From Musa acuminata AAA Group (lineage: Eukaryota; Streptophyta; Magnoliopsida; Zingiberales; Musaceae): a stretch of DNA of 64,000 nucleotides. The notes below the pieces were generated by a model. That model was not told where the DNA came from. It ran no database searches and worked only from the letters and a program-made list of their open reading frames with translations. Numbering within the stretch: the first letter of the stretch is position 1; every line of letters begins with the position of its first letter. Shown in pieces: positions 63,676 to 64,000 of the stretch. The translations under genes and the position numbers were made by a program. The stretch lies in assembly GCF_036884655.1 (NCBI RefSeq), contig NC_088357.1, positions 11,621,001 to 11,685,000 of the forward strand. The letters run 5' to 3'.

Positions 63676-63901
63676 TTAACTTGGGAACCGTAGAAGCAGC
63701 GGAATGGGATTGAAGGAATTAGGTGGAGCATCCCACACGGAGAATGCACTGGTGGAGTTCATCCATTTGGAAACAGTATGAGGGTAATGGCGCAGGAGAA
63801 CATCTCTTAAGCTTTCTGTGGTGTTCACCCACTTGAACCCCCTCTTGGTGTACGTCTTCTCATTGAAATAGCTCGTGAAGAAACGATCAGCTTCCAGTCT
63901 C
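63676..63901 (-). CDS. Last exon of an unidentified gene (continues beyond the right edge)
   Basis: After a strong acceptor (pyrimidine-rich tract then GGAGCAG, ending 63902) the frame reads RLEADRFFTSYFNEKTYTKR, GFKWVNTTESLRDVLLRHYP, TVSKWMNSTSAFSVWDAPPN, NPIPLLLRFPS and TAA at 63676-63678: 74 residues with no lesion. Balanced composition, G/C-ending codons and two Asn-X-Thr/Ser sequons (VNTT, MNST) suggest the C-terminus of an expressed, possibly secretory-pathway protein. I do not recognise the family. The sequence from 63902 to the edge is taken as intron. Confidence 0.65.
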
Positions 63902-64000
63902 CTGCTCCAGAGTGAAACAAGAAGATGGGGTGAAGCATAACTTAATAAGAAGATGCATGCAGTATTAATCCTGGGACTGTACCTTGATGCCATTATGATA

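Overview
This is nuclear DNA of a flowering plant, most likely a monocot. The genes have many introns, the BLADE-ON-PETIOLE-type gene has very GC-rich third positions, the intergenic DNA is AT-rich, and Ty1-copia elements are abundant. A Zingiberales or palm-like source is plausible but only inferred; I cannot name the species.

Left part (1-14,130): two housekeeping genes on the minus strand. Condensin I subunit CAP-D2 (873-6635) is cut by the left edge of the window; 12 exons can be traced, encoding 1,125 residues from the start codon. NOP56, the core box C/D snoRNP protein (8348-13868), is complete with 8 exons and 558 residues, and has a telo-box and a TGGGCC (site II) palindrome upstream. 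Exon borders were read by eye from GT/AG sites, phase and family conservation.

Middle (14,130-38,850): mostly AT-rich intergenic DNA with decayed relics. These are a SINA-type E3 ubiquitin ligase pseudogene (20,360-21,785), a 136-bp direct duplication, a rotted copia reverse transcriptase/RNase H relic ending in a polypurine tract and LTR start (26,590-27,385), and a fragment of a mitochondrial-type chaperonin CPN60 beside it. The one intact gene here is a BTB-ankyrin co-regulator of the BLADE-ON-PETIOLE/NPR family (32,023-33,953, plus strand, two exons), with CT-rich leader and tiny upstream ORFs.

Right-centre (38,849-49,690): a COG5 (Golgi tethering complex) pseudogene on the minus strand that keeps its introns. 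It has six in-frame stops, a lost splice donor, and a 5.1-kb Ty1-copia element inserted in its first exon with an intact 5-bp target duplication (AGAGG). One COG5 intron also holds about 0.7 kb that looks like plant mitochondrial DNA.

Right (50,156-63,150): a head-to-tail array of six roughly 2.1-2.2 kb units plus a short seventh piece. I interpret each unit as an internally deleted copia element (LTR, gene-like leader, leftover RNase H tail, polypurine tract) in which neighbours share LTRs. Units alternate in sequence type, suggesting a dimeric higher-order repeat. At the right edge is the last exon of an unidentified minus-strand gene.

I found no CRISPR array, rRNA or convincing tRNA/snoRNA gene, and no coherent new multi-gene system. 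The retroelement array and the broken COG5 locus are the most distinctive parts.
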